This document shows, in pieces, positions 1 through 8,166 of a stretch of DNA of 64,000 nucleotides. The notes under the pieces were generated by a model. That model did no database searches. It saw nothing but the letters and a program-made list of their open reading frames with translations, and had not been told where the DNA came from. A program made the position numbers and the translations under genes. The DNA is taken from contig NZ_MIGY01000001.1 in assembly GCF_002940665.1 (NCBI RefSeq), positions 744,001 through 808,000 of the forward strand. Reading direction: 5' to 3'. The stretch comes from Xanthomonas arboricola (lineage in GTDB: Bacteria > Pseudomonadota > Gammaproteobacteria > Xanthomonadales > Xanthomonadaceae). Numbering within the stretch: position 1 is the stretch's first letter; each line of letters opens with the position of its first letter.

Positions 1-33
1 AACCACGCGCCGCTTGCCGACACTCTTGGCAGC

Positions 34-879
34 ATGGTCGACATGCTCCCACTTCCCCATTGGACCGCGCTCGCCAGCCTGGACGACGACGCAGTGCCGT
101 TGATGTCCACCGCGCTGCTGATTGCGCGCGACGAGTATCCGCAGCTGGACGCCGAGCTGTACGACACGCTGGTGCAAAGCCACGTCGAGCACCTGCGCCG
201 CGAGGTGGAGGCGATCGACCTGTGGCCGCTGAAGATGGCCGCGGTCAATCGCTACCTGTTCGACGAGCTGGGCTATTCGGGCAATCACGACGAGTACTAC
301 GACCCGCGCAACAGCTACCTCAACCAGGTCTTCGAACGCCGCCTGGGCAACCCGATCTCGCTGGCGATGGTGCAGATCGAAGTGGCGCGCCGGCTGGGCA
401 TTCCGCTGGCGGGCGTGTCGTTTCCCGGGCATTTCCTGGTGCGTTTGCCGGTGGACGACGGCGTGCTGGTCATGGACCCGTTCAACGGCGGCCGCCCGCT
501 GGGCGTGGACGAGCTGCGCGAGCGCGCGCGTCCGCACCTGGGTGGCGAGATCCCCGACGACCGCGCCCTGGCGCAGATCCTCGACCCCGCGCCGCACCGC
601 GCGATCCTGATCCGCATCCTGCGCAATCTGCACGGCGTCTACGCCGATGCCGAGCACTGGGACCGCGCCGCGCGCAGTGCCGACCGCATCCTGAAGCTGG
701 TGCCGGACCAGCCCGAGGCACTACGCGACCGCGGCATGGCCTATCTGCATCTGGGCCACCGCAACGGTGCACGCCACGATCTGTCGCGCTATCTGCAGCT
801 CAACCCCAGTGCGCAGGATGCGACCAATCTGCATGAGCATCTGGTCGAGCTGAACAGTCAGCACGCGCGCGCGCACTGA
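34..879 (+). CDS. SirB1-family transglutaminase-like protein with TPR tail
   Basis: A 281-residue protein of the SirB1 / transglutaminase-like family. The N-terminal two thirds carry the family hallmarks LGNPISLAMVQIEVARRLGI and GVSFPGHFLV, around residues 105-140, in the order seen in SirB1 proteins. The C-terminal third (about 195-270) has TPR-like helical pairs ending in LVPDQPEALRDRGMAYLHLG. The family is widespread and its biochemical role is unsettled; the conserved cysteine-protease-like fold is usually thought degenerate. The reading frame is open to the left edge of the window, so the true start could lie before position 1; ATG 34 and ATG 43 are the only internal ATG choices and neither has a good ribosome site. 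The family call is secure, the start is not. Confidence 0.8.
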   Translation: MVDMLPLPHWTALASLDDDAVPLMSTALLIARDEYPQLDAELYDTLVQSHVEHLRREVEAIDLWPLKMAAVNRYLFDELGYSGNHDEYYDPRNSYLNQVFERRLGNPISLAMVQIEVARRLGIPLAGVSFPGHFLVRLPVDDGVLVMDPFNGGRPLGVDELRERARPHLGGEIPDDRALAQILDPAPHRAILIRILRNLHGVYADAEHWDRAARSADRILKLVPDQPEALRDRGMAYLHLGHRNGARHDLSRYLQLNPSAQDATNLHEHLVELNSQHARAH

Positions 880-980
880 AAAACACAGCCTGCGAGGCCC
901 TCGCCGGCGCCATGCGACCGTGTGCCGGCGATGTTGTGGCGCGAAAAACGCAGCGACCCAGCTGAGCAGCCAAGGCACTA

Positions 981-1123
981 GAGCGGCTAATAAAACGTAG
1001 CGAGCGGTCGTCAGGTTAGTGCAGACAGCGCGCTCAGAACCGGAGTGTACGAGTGGTACATGCCGATCCCGAGCACTGCAGCGCCCGCCCCTGACGGCGG
1101 CGCAGTAGTTTTGTTAGCCGCTC
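981..1123. repeat. MITE-like element with 16-bp terminal inverted repeats
   Basis: GAGCGGCTAATAAAAC at 981-996 is matched by the inverted copy at 1108-1123 with a single mismatch. Inside, TCGTCAGG and CCTGACGG form a further inverted pair, so the whole 143-bp block is close to palindromic. It begins exactly where the minus-strand rubredoxin gene stops. No coding capacity. The form (short, terminal inverted repeats, internal palindrome, intergenic) fits a miniature inverted-repeat element. Confidence 0.65.
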
Positions 1124-1315
1124 TTAGTCGATCTCGACCATCTCGAAGTCGTCCTTGGTCACGCCGCAATCCGGGCAGGTCCAGGTGTCGGGAACGTCTT
1201 GCCAGGCGGTGCCCGGGGCGATGCCTTCTTCGGGGATGCCGTCGGCCTCGTGGTAGAGAAACCCGCAGACGACGCACATCCAGGTGCGGTAGGTGGTCGT
1301 GGATGTGTCGCTCAT
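1124..1315 (-). CDS. Rubredoxin
   Basis: A 63-residue one-iron electron carrier of the cytoplasm. The two metal-binding knuckles are present: CVVCG near residue 14 and CPDCG near residue 47, which supply the four cysteines for Fe(SCys)4. The region between them, with the aromatic and PGT residues, is typical of rubredoxins. I chose ATG 1315 ([12 protein letters not shown]) because a start further upstream would give an extension with no family resemblance. It is divergent from thiE, with 71 bp between the two starts. The redox partner cannot be told from the neighbours. A MITE-like element abuts the stop codon. Confidence 0.93.
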   Translation of the reverse strand: MSDTSTTTYRTWMCVVCGFLYHEADGIPEEGIAPGTAWQDVPDTWTCPDCGVTKDDFEMVEID

Positions 1316-1386
1316 CGGATAATCGCGGTTACGCAACGGTGGGGCTGCATTGTCCCATCCCACCCACCGCTTCCGGAAGCGCTGCC

Positions 1387-2010
1387 ATGCCCGACCTGCA
1401 CAACGCCCGCGGCGTCTACCTCATCACGCCCGACGAACCCGACACCGCGCGTCTGCTCGCGCGCACCATGCCGCTGCTGCCCGCTGTCACCTGGCTGCAG
1501 TACCGCAACAAGCAGGCCACCGCCGCGCTGCGCCTGGAACAGGCCAGCGCGCTGCGCCAGGCCTGCGCTGCGCACGCCGTGCCGTTGATCATCAACGACG
1601 ATGCGCAGCTGGCACGACAGGTGGGCGCGCAGGGCGTGCACCTGGGCGAAGACGATGGCGAGGCGGCCGCCGCGCGCGCACTGTTGGGCGAGCAGGCCAT
1701 CATCGGGGTGTCGTGCTACGACGAGATCGCGCGCGCGCGCGCAGCGGTCGCGGCCGGTGCCAGCTATGTGGCCTTCGGTGCGTTCTTCCCGACCACCACC
1801 AAGGTAACGACACGTCGCGCAACGCCTGCGTTGCTGCAACAAGCTGCAGCGCTGGGAGTGCCGCGCGTGGCGATCGGTGGCATCGCGGCTGCACAGGTGC
1901 CCGAGTTGGTGACTGCAGGTGCCGAGTTGATTGCGGTGGTCAGCGGCGTGTACGCCGCGCCGGACCCGCTCGCAGCAGTACAGGCATATCGGGCCGGGTT
2001 TGCACGATAG
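1387..2010 (+). CDS. thiE: Thiamine-phosphate synthase
   Basis: A 207-residue cytoplasmic enzyme that couples HMP-pyrophosphate and thiazole phosphate to thiamine phosphate, releasing PPi. Family marks in order: QYRNK (about residue 38), LIINDD (about 67), GVHLGEDD (about 82), [13 protein letters not shown] (about 125), then VAIGGI and [12 protein letters not shown] near the C-terminus, which make the phosphate-binding loops of the TIM barrel. ATG 1387 gives the usual family length; the longer upstream frame would read through the divergent rubredoxin gene. No TPP riboswitch is visible in the 71-bp gap upstream, in contrast to thiC in this window. Confidence 0.95.
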   Translation: MPDLHNARGVYLITPDEPDTARLLARTMPLLPAVTWLQYRNKQATAALRLEQASALRQACAAHAVPLIINDDAQLARQVGAQGVHLGEDDGEAAAARALLGEQAIIGVSCYDEIARARAAVAAGASYVAFGAFFPTTTKVTTRRATPALLQQAAALGVPRVAIGGIAAAQVPELVTAGAELIAVVSGVYAAPDPLAAVQAYRAGFAR

Positions 2011-2137
2011 CGTAGCCGGCAGACGACAAACGACAAACGACAAACGACAGAAGTTACCGGCGACACGCGCAAGCGAAGGCACAAGACACTGAGACTCGAG
2101 TCGAAGCGTTGTTTGTTAGATGCAGTCAAAAGCTCGG

Positions 2138-2248
2138 TGGGTCGAGGGCGCAGTGCCCTCACCGCTCGCAGGACACGCCGTGAATCCGTCCGTGGAGGGC
2201 CCTTGGCGGCATCCATGCCGCCAAGAGGCTCGCAATCGGCAAGGACAC
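2138..2248 (-). repeat. Structured dispersed repeat, copy 1
   Basis: About 110 bp, reverse orientation. Closely matches 21586-21700: both carry an apical palindrome reading CTTGGCGGCAT then ATGCCGCCAAG, followed by ACGGACGGATTCACGGCGTG and a GGTGAGGGC arm. The inner GCGGGAC/GTCCCGC stem is less perfect here. Confidence 0.75.
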
Positions 2249-2453
2249 CGCACCAGGAAATTTGCCGGCTGTTTTCTTGAGAGCTTGTTGCTCGGCTTAC
2301 GGTGGCAGATGAGACGTTTGCAGGTCGCGTGTTGAAAGCCTGTCCACTGCCCGGCTTGCGATAGGAAGGTGACGGGAAGCTGGTTGACGCATAGTGATTC
2401 GACCAGCGCACGCCATGCCCTGCTTGCAACCACGCACGCCGACCATCTTGACT

Positions 2454-2563
2454 GGTCCTTGCCCGGCGACCGTCGCGGGACCTTACGCGGCATGGATGCC
2501 GCGTAAGAGCCTACAAGGACGTACTTGCGGCGTGTCCCGCGATGGTGGGCGGGCAAGGACCCC
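2454..2563 (+). repeat. Structured dispersed repeat, copy 2
   Basis: Nested perfect stems: outer GGTCCTTGCCCG (2454-2465) pairs with CGGGCAAGGACC (2550-2561); inner TCGCGGGAC (2473-2481) pairs with GTCCCGCGA (2534-2542); apical palindrome at 2482-2507 (CTTACGCGGCAT/ATGCCGCGTAAG). Confidence 0.8.
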
Positions 2564-2659
2564 GCAGCAAACTCACAGCGTAGAGGGCGCGGCGAGGACC
2601 CCCACCAGAAAGTCAGTCGGTTGCTTTATCCAAAACCATGCACACCCACTATCTCGACT

Positions 2660-2767
2660 GGTCCTTGCCCGCTCACCGTCGCGGGACCTTACGCGGCATG
2701 GATGCTGCGTAAGAGCCTACAAGGACGTACTTGCGGCATGTCCCGCGATGGTGGGCGGGCAAGGGCC
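2660..2767 (+). repeat. Structured dispersed repeat, copy 3
   Basis: Nearly identical to the copy about 205 bp upstream. Two of its few changes, in the outer right arm (CGGGCAAGGGCC) and in the apical palindrome (ATGCTGCGTAAG), turn Watson-Crick pairs into G-U pairs, so the fold is kept if it acts as RNA. Confidence 0.8.
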
Positions 2768-2925
2768 CCGCAGCCAAGCTGCAGATCAACCGCTCTAAAA
2801 CCAATCCATTCGCGCGACCAATCCTCCAACAGCACATACGAAGGGCGGCGTAACGTACACACAACCCGGCAGCGACGCGTGCTATCACGCGTCGCTGCCG
2901 GGATCGCCCTTGTTATCTGGCGCGA

Positions 2926-5900
2926 TCAGAAGTCGTAGCTCAATGTCACCCGGCCCGAGCGCGGCGCCTGGTAGGCCACCACCTGATCCCAGAGCGGGTT
3001 GGTGGTGTTGTCGGGCAGCTGCGAGAAGGGGTAGATGTTGGTTGCGGTCTGCTCGTTGGTGATGTTGAACACGTCAAAGCGCAGTGCCAGCTTGCCGGCG
3101 GCGAATGCCGGCTTGTAGGTCACGCCCATGTCGAGCTGCGCGATCCAGCCCAGCCGCCCCTGCGAGCCGGGAGGCGACGCCACGCCGGTGCCGGTCTCCG
3201 GGTTGTAGCAGTAGTGGTAGGGACCGCCGGTGATCGCGCTGCCACCGTAGCCGGCCGGGTCGGTGCCGGTGTAGTTGTCGCCGTAGTAGTTGCCCAGGCA
3301 ATTGTGCGGCGCGCCCGAGATCAGGCTGAAGTTGGCCGACGCACCCCATTGCGGAGTGAACTGGTAGAAACCGAACAACTTGAGCTGATGGCGGTGATCG
3401 TTGGATTGATCGCCGTTGAAGTGTTCCATCAGCGCCGCGTGGTCCCAGCTCTGCGTGGTGGAGACCGAGGCCTGGCCCTGATAGCTGCCCAATGCGCCGC
3501 CGGTGCGCCACAGGTCCGAACGCACCTGGCCTTCGGTGGTGCCGTAGCTATGCGACCAGACGTAGTTGACCTTGGCGTACCACTTGCCGTCGAACGGACG
3601 TTCCAGATTGAATTCGACCGCCGAGTAATTGCGCTTGAACTTCGGGAAGCCCGCCGCCTCGCGGCTCACCGACACTTCATGGAACTGGCCATCGGTGCCG
3701 ATCACGCCCCAGGTGTTGGTCTGGCCCGGATTGATCAGCGATGCACCGGCAACCTGCGAGAAATCGATGGTCACGCCCTGGGCGGCCGCAGCGGCAATCA
3801 ACGCCGTATTGGAAACGTCGTAGTTCTGATCGTCGATCCCCGCATTGAGGCGGCGATGCGTGCCGCGCACGCCCAGCACCCAGCCGGTGTCCAGCTGCTT
3901 GGTGAAACCGAGGATGACTTCGTCCTGGTTCTCGCCCTCGATGTCCTTGACCACCGCGGTGCGCACGTCGGCGATGCGGCCGAAACGCGAGTTGGCCGAC
4001 ACGGCCGACCCCAGCTGCTGCGCCAGGATCGGCGTGCCATCGGCATTGATGCCGCTGTAGGTGAAGTAGGTATCGGTGGTGGTGGCCGGGGTGAACAGGC
4101 TCACTGCCGACAACGGCAGGCCGAGGTAATAACGGCCCACGTTGCCGAACACCTTCAGGCTGGAATCGCCGTTGACGTCCCAGCTGAAGCCCAGCCGCGG
4201 CGCCCAGGCGTTATCCACTTCGATGTATGGGTCGCCGAACGGGGTGTAGTTGGTGAACTCGTCCTTGCGCAGGCCGATGCTCAGCAGCAGGTTGTCGGTG
4301 ACCTGCCATTTGTCTTCGATGTAATAGGCGCGTTGCTTGGCCTCGTAGGAATACAGGCTGGTGTTGATGTTGCGGACCACGTAATAGCCGCTGGACCCGT
4401 TGACCGGATCGACCAGGCCCGGGCTAGGTGCGCCGATGCCGCCGGCTTCGTTGGCCGACTGGCTGACCAGCCCGCCCGTCCGCAGGCCATTGGGATCGTT
4501 GGTCTGGCCATAGGTCCATGCAAAGCCCGGGCCGGACAGCACCGAGCCCACATCGATACCCTCGGACTTCTGGTTATCGATACCGAAGTTGAGCGTGTGG
4601 TGGCCGATGCGCCATTCCAGATTCAGGCGTTGATTGTCTTTCTTGTATTCGCGATCCGGTGAACTGACCGAGGTGACCAGCTGATTGCCGATGCGCGGTG
4701 TGCCGCCAGTGTAGGTCGGATTCTGCAGCGCGGCACTGTTGATGACCGGCCCGCCGGCCGCGTTGTAATTGAAGGGCGTCAGCTCATCGGGCGTTTTCAT
4801 CTTGCCGTACAGCGCGGTCACGGTGAGGTTGTCGCTGAGGTAGCCGGTGTACTTACCGGTGAACAGGGTCGGGCCGGTCTTCCAGGTGGACTCGTCGGTG
4901 AAATAGCTGCCACGCTGGCGATTGACGTAGTCGTAGCGGTAGATCGACCCATTGGTCTCTGCCTCGTCGCTGGCGCCGGTCACCTCGATCAGGTGATTGT
5001 CGGTGATGTTCCAGTCCACCTTGGCGTACCAGCGCTTCTGCTTGTAGTCGTAATCGGTGAGACCGCCGGTGCGGCCGTTGTCGGTGTCGCGATTGGTGCC
5101 GACGCGTACGCCGTCCGAATCCACCTGTTCGGCAGCCAGGAAGAAGAACAGCTTGTCCTGGATGATCGGCCCGCCGACATAGGCGCTGTAGGTGGTCTGG
5201 TTGGCTTCGGCCTCGCTCGCCGGCTGATACAGGCCATTGGCCGAGCGCGCGTAGCGGTAGGCGGCGTTGTTGATCGTGCTGCCCTGGCTGTCCGGGCGCC
5301 AATAGATGTCGCGCTGATTGGCCTTGAGACCGTTCGGCTCCCAGATCACCGCCGCGCCAAACTTCCACTCATTGGTGCCGCGCTTGCCGATCTGGTTGAT
5401 CACGCCGCCATTGGCGCGGCCGTACTGCGCGCCGTAGCCGCCGGTGAAGATTTCCTGCTGGTCGATGGCGCCGTACGGCAGGGTCAGGCCGCCCAGGTTG
5501 TTGCTGATGGTGGTGGTGTTGAAGCCGTTGAGGTAATAGGCGTTTTCGCTGGCGGCCGAGCCGCCGAAGCTGGGCAGCGAGCCGCCGAGCGGGCCATTGT
5601 CGAAACCGCCGCTGTTGACCACCACGCCCGGTGCGAGCAGCGCGATTGCCTCGGCGGTGCGGCCCAGCGGCAGTTGCTGCAGCTGCTCGGCGGTGACCAC
5701 GGTGCGGGTGTCCACGCTGCTGACGTCGATGGTGGTCAGGCCTGCGGCGGTGACGGTCACGCTGTCCAGGGTCTGCATGCCGCTCCCCGACGCGGCAGCG
5801 AACGAGACGTCGGTGTTGGCGCCGACGGTGATCGCGACGTTCTCGCGCGTCTCCACCACCGCGCCGTCGCGCTTGACGGTGACCTTGTAGGTGCCCAGCG

Positions 5901-6102
5901 GCAGGTTGCCGGCGGTGTAACGGCCGCGCGCATCCACCGGTACTTCGCGGCTGAACCCGCTGTTGTTTTCCACCAGCACGCTGGTGCCGCTGCTCTGCCC
6001 CACGCTGCCGACGATGCTGCCGCTGGTGGACTGCGCGTGGACGCTCCCCATGGCCATGACCAGCGCCAACGCCAAGGCACGCTTCTGGATACTACGGTTC
6101 AT
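2926..6102 (-). CDS. TonB-dependent receptor, Oar-like, with carboxypeptidase-regulatory domain
   Basis: A 1058-residue outer-membrane receptor. A signal peptide ends at SVHAQS (about residue 25). It is followed by a carboxypeptidase-regulatory-like beta-sandwich (about 27-100), a plug domain (about 105-230, with YYLNGFNTTTISNNLGG and QYGRANGGVINQIGKRG) and a large barrel ending in SYDF, a C-terminal aromatic as expected for BAM-assembled barrels. The extra N-terminal domain and length place it in the Oar/large TBDT group. Start ATG 6102 gives a clean signal peptide; the open frame continues upstream without one. The substrate is unknown. Its promoter shares GGGTAGG motifs with the receptor at 15711-18005. 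Confidence 0.93.
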   Translation of the reverse strand: MNRSIQKRALALALVMAMGSVHAQSTSGSIVGSVGQSSGTSVLVENNSGFSREVPVDARGRYTAGNLPLGTYKVTVKRDGAVVETRENVAITVGANTDVSFAAASGSGMQTLDSVTVTAAGLTTIDVSSVDTRTVVTAEQLQQLPLGRTAEAIALLAPGVVVNSGGFDNGPLGGSLPSFGGSAASENAYYLNGFNTTTISNNLGGLTLPYGAIDQQEIFTGGYGAQYGRANGGVINQIGKRGTNEWKFGAAVIWEPNGLKANQRDIYWRPDSQGSTINNAAYRYARSANGLYQPASEAEANQTTYSAYVGGPIIQDKLFFFLAAEQVDSDGVRVGTNRDTDNGRTGGLTDYDYKQKRWYAKVDWNITDNHLIEVTGASDEAETNGSIYRYDYVNRQRGSYFTDESTWKTGPTLFTGKYTGYLSDNLTVTALYGKMKTPDELTPFNYNAAGGPVINSAALQNPTYTGGTPRIGNQLVTSVSSPDREYKKDNQRLNLEWRIGHHTLNFGIDNQKSEGIDVGSVLSGPGFAWTYGQTNDPNGLRTGGLVSQSANEAGGIGAPSPGLVDPVNGSSGYYVVRNINTSLYSYEAKQRAYYIEDKWQVTDNLLLSIGLRKDEFTNYTPFGDPYIEVDNAWAPRLGFSWDVNGDSSLKVFGNVGRYYLGLPLSAVSLFTPATTTDTYFTYSGINADGTPILAQQLGSAVSANSRFGRIADVRTAVVKDIEGENQDEVILGFTKQLDTGWVLGVRGTHRRLNAGIDDQNYDVSNTALIAAAAAQGVTIDFSQVAGASLINPGQTNTWGVIGTDGQFHEVSVSREAAGFPKFKRNYSAVEFNLERPFDGKWYAKVNYVWSHSYGTTEGQVRSDLWRTGGALGSYQGQASVSTTQSWDHAALMEHFNGDQSNDHRHQLKLFGFYQFTPQWGASANFSLISGAPHNCLGNYYGDNYTGTDPAGYGGSAITGGPYHYCYNPETGTGVASPPGSQGRLGWIAQLDMGVTYKPAFAAGKLALRFDVFNITNEQTATNIYPFSQLPDNTTNPLWDQVVAYQAPRSGRVTLSYDF

Positions 6103-6410
6103 GCTGTCTCCCCCAAGTCTGGAACTGTCGGCAACGCGACAAAAATGAACGGCGCCAATGGCTACCGGAATCACACTCTCTGAACATCCGCCGCAGGAGG
6201 CCAATGACCGCGGGTCATCTGCTCATGCCAAACCGTCGATACCGTCCCGTTCGATCATAGGCAGCCGGGTTGCCCTACCCGTCCGCTCCGACGGGTAGGC
6301 AGGCACCTGGTGGGTAGGCGGACGGGGGCCGCAAGCCTGACAATGGCGAGTGCGCTGCCCGCGGTCGGGCCGCGCCGCCCCCACTCGGTACCACTCAAGG
6401 ATCTGCGCGC
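6103..6410. other. Divergent promoter region, TonB receptor / hemL
   Basis: A 308-bp gap between two divergent starts. The visible content is a cluster of three GGGTAGG/CCTACCC motifs (listed separately), two of which form an inverted pair CTACCCGTC...GACGGGTAG. I see no gene. Confidence 0.7.
6274..6318. promoter_or_regulatory. Cluster of GGGTAGG operator-like motifs
   Basis: CCTACCC at 6274-6280, GGGTAGG at 6293-6299 and GGGTAGG at 6312-6318, start to start exactly 19 bp apart. They lie about 170-215 bp upstream of the receptor start and about 95-135 bp upstream of hemL. The same heptamer, with the same 19-bp spacing, occurs upstream of the second receptor (18132-18157). Likely activator sites; the binding protein is not shown by sequence. 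Confidence 0.5.
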
Positions 6411-7700
6411 ATGAACCACACCCGCTCCCACGCTCTGTTCGCCCAGGCGCAGACGCTGCTGCCCGGCGGCGTCAACTCACCGGTGCGTGCATTCAAGTCG
6501 GTCGGCGGCGAGCCGTTCTTCGTGGCGCGCGCCGATGGCCCGTATCTGTACGACGTGGACGACAACCGCTACATCGACTACGTGGGCTCGTGGGGGCCGA
6601 TGATTGCCGGCCACAATCACCCGGCGGTGCGCGAAGCGGTGGAGCGCGCGATCCGCGACGGCCTGTCCTTCGGTGCGCCGTGTGCGGCCGAAGTCACCAT
6701 GGCCGAGACGATCCACCGGCTGGTGCCGTCCTGCGAGATGGTGCGCATGGTCAATTCGGGCACCGAAGCCACGCTGTCGGCGGTGCGCCTGGCGCGCGGC
6801 GCCACCGGGCGCAACCGCATCGTCAAGTTCGAAGGCTGCTATCACGGCCATGGCGACTCGTTCCTGGTCAAGGCCGGCAGCGGCATGCTGACCCTGGGCG
6901 TGCCGACCTCGCCGGGCGTGCCGTCCGGCCTCAGCGAGTTGACCGCCACCCTCAGCTTCAACGACTTCGAAGGCGCCACCGCCCTGTTCGACGAGATCGG
7001 CGCCGACGTGGCGGCAGTGATCATCGAACCGGTGGTCGGCAACGCCAACTGCATTCCGCCGCAGGCCGGCTACCTGCAGCATCTGCGCACGCTGTGCACC
7101 CGGCATGGCGCACTGCTGATCTTCGACGAGGTGATGACCGGTTTCCGCGTCGCGCTCGGTGGCGCGCAGGCGCATTACGGGGTCACGCCGGACCTGAGCA
7201 CCTTCGGCAAGATCATCGGCGGCGGCATGCCGGTGGGTGCGTACGGCGGCCGGCGCGACTTGATGGAGCAGATCGCTCCGGCCGGCCCGATCTACCAGGC
7301 CGGCACCCTGTCGGGTAACCCGGTGGCGATGGCGGCCGGCCTGGCGATGCTGGAACTGGTGCAGGAGCCGGGCTTCCACGCCCGCCTGAGCGAGGCCACC
7401 AGCGTGTTGTGCGAGGGACTGGAAGATGCCGCGCGCGCGGCCGGCATTGCCGTCACCACCAATCAGGTCGGCGGCATGTTCGGGTTGTTCTTCACCGACG
7501 AGATCGTGGAGAACTATGCACAGGCCACTGCCTGCGACATCACCACCTTCAACCGTTTCTTCCACGCGATGCTGCAGCGAGGCGTGTATCTGGCGCCGTC
7601 GGCCTACGAGGCCGGCTTCATGTCCAGCGCGCACGACGCGGCAGTGATCGACGCCACGCTGGCCGCCGCGCGCGAGGCATTTGCGGAAGTGGCGCACTGA
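6411..7700 (+). CDS. hemL: Glutamate-1-semialdehyde 2,1-aminomutase
   Basis: A 429-residue PLP enzyme that converts glutamate 1-semialdehyde to 5-aminolevulinate, the committed precursor of heme in the C5 pathway. The PLP-binding lysine is Lys267 in the signature [18 protein letters not shown]; other family blocks are [11 protein letters not shown] (about 52), [18 protein letters not shown] (about 113) and [12 protein letters not shown] (about 235). Length is normal for the family. The gene is transcribed away from the receptor at 2926-6102 and is followed by a 466-bp gap before the LuxR regulator, so it is probably monocistronic. Confidence 0.97.
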   Translation: MNHTRSHALFAQAQTLLPGGVNSPVRAFKSVGGEPFFVARADGPYLYDVDDNRYIDYVGSWGPMIAGHNHPAVREAVERAIRDGLSFGAPCAAEVTMAETIHRLVPSCEMVRMVNSGTEATLSAVRLARGATGRNRIVKFEGCYHGHGDSFLVKAGSGMLTLGVPTSPGVPSGLSELTATLSFNDFEGATALFDEIGADVAAVIIEPVVGNANCIPPQAGYLQHLRTLCTRHGALLIFDEVMTGFRVALGGAQAHYGVTPDLSTFGKIIGGGMPVGAYGGRRDLMEQIAPAGPIYQAGTLSGNPVAMAAGLAMLELVQEPGFHARLSEATSVLCEGLEDAARAAGIAVTTNQVGGMFGLFFTDEIVENYAQATACDITTFNRFFHAMLQRGVYLAPSAYEAGFMSSAHDAAVIDATLAAAREAFAEVAH

Positions 7701-8166
7701 GGCGTCTTCAGACATCGCGTCGCCTGCAAAGTGGCTCGGGCACGCAGACCTGGTGTTGCGTGAAAGCGAGGCATGCCGCGCGGTGGTCCGCGAGGCACGC
7801 GCCATCGGCGATGCCTGACGTGTATTTTCCAGGTCCGCGCCGACGCTGAACAGGCGCGGCGCCGGCGTCGTGTCCGGGCCCATGGCGTCCGGATGGACTC
7901 GGCTGTTGCCTGGCGCCGGCGCAAACCCTGCGCCAGCGCTTGCTCCATTCAGGCGGCGGCGCGGCGACACGCTTTGCTTTTGTCTTGTGGCTGTCATACC
8001 TTTCTGAAAGGTGTCCACGGATGGGCATGGGTGGGGACCCTCGAAGCAGCCGATCTGCCGTCGTCGCCGGTCACGGTGACGCCATCTGCATCGCCGCTGT
8101 TTCATCACGATCTGCAGCGTGTCGAGCCGGCGCGCTGCCGACGCTTGCCAGGGCCGCCCTCGCCTC
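7701..8166. other. Intergenic region upstream of the LuxR regulator
   Basis: A 466-bp gap. A short palindrome ACCTTTCTGAAAGGT at 7998-8012 is the only structure I see; it has no T-run. Frames that cross it are shadows of the following gene. I see no gene here. Confidence 0.6.

Larger units (their letters stand above)
2011..2925. other. Gene-free region with tandem heptamer and structured repeats
   Basis: A 915-bp gap between convergent thiE and a TonB receptor gene. It starts with four tandem copies of the heptamer ACGACAA (2023-2050, last copy imperfect) and holds three copies of a long structured repeat listed separately. The open frames here are short and differ between the repeat copies, so I see no gene. 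Confidence 0.75.

Noticed and set aside
2138..2767. Repeats at 2138-2767 as a CRISPR array
   Set aside because: Units are about 110 bp, internally palindromic, in both orientations and without regular spacers.
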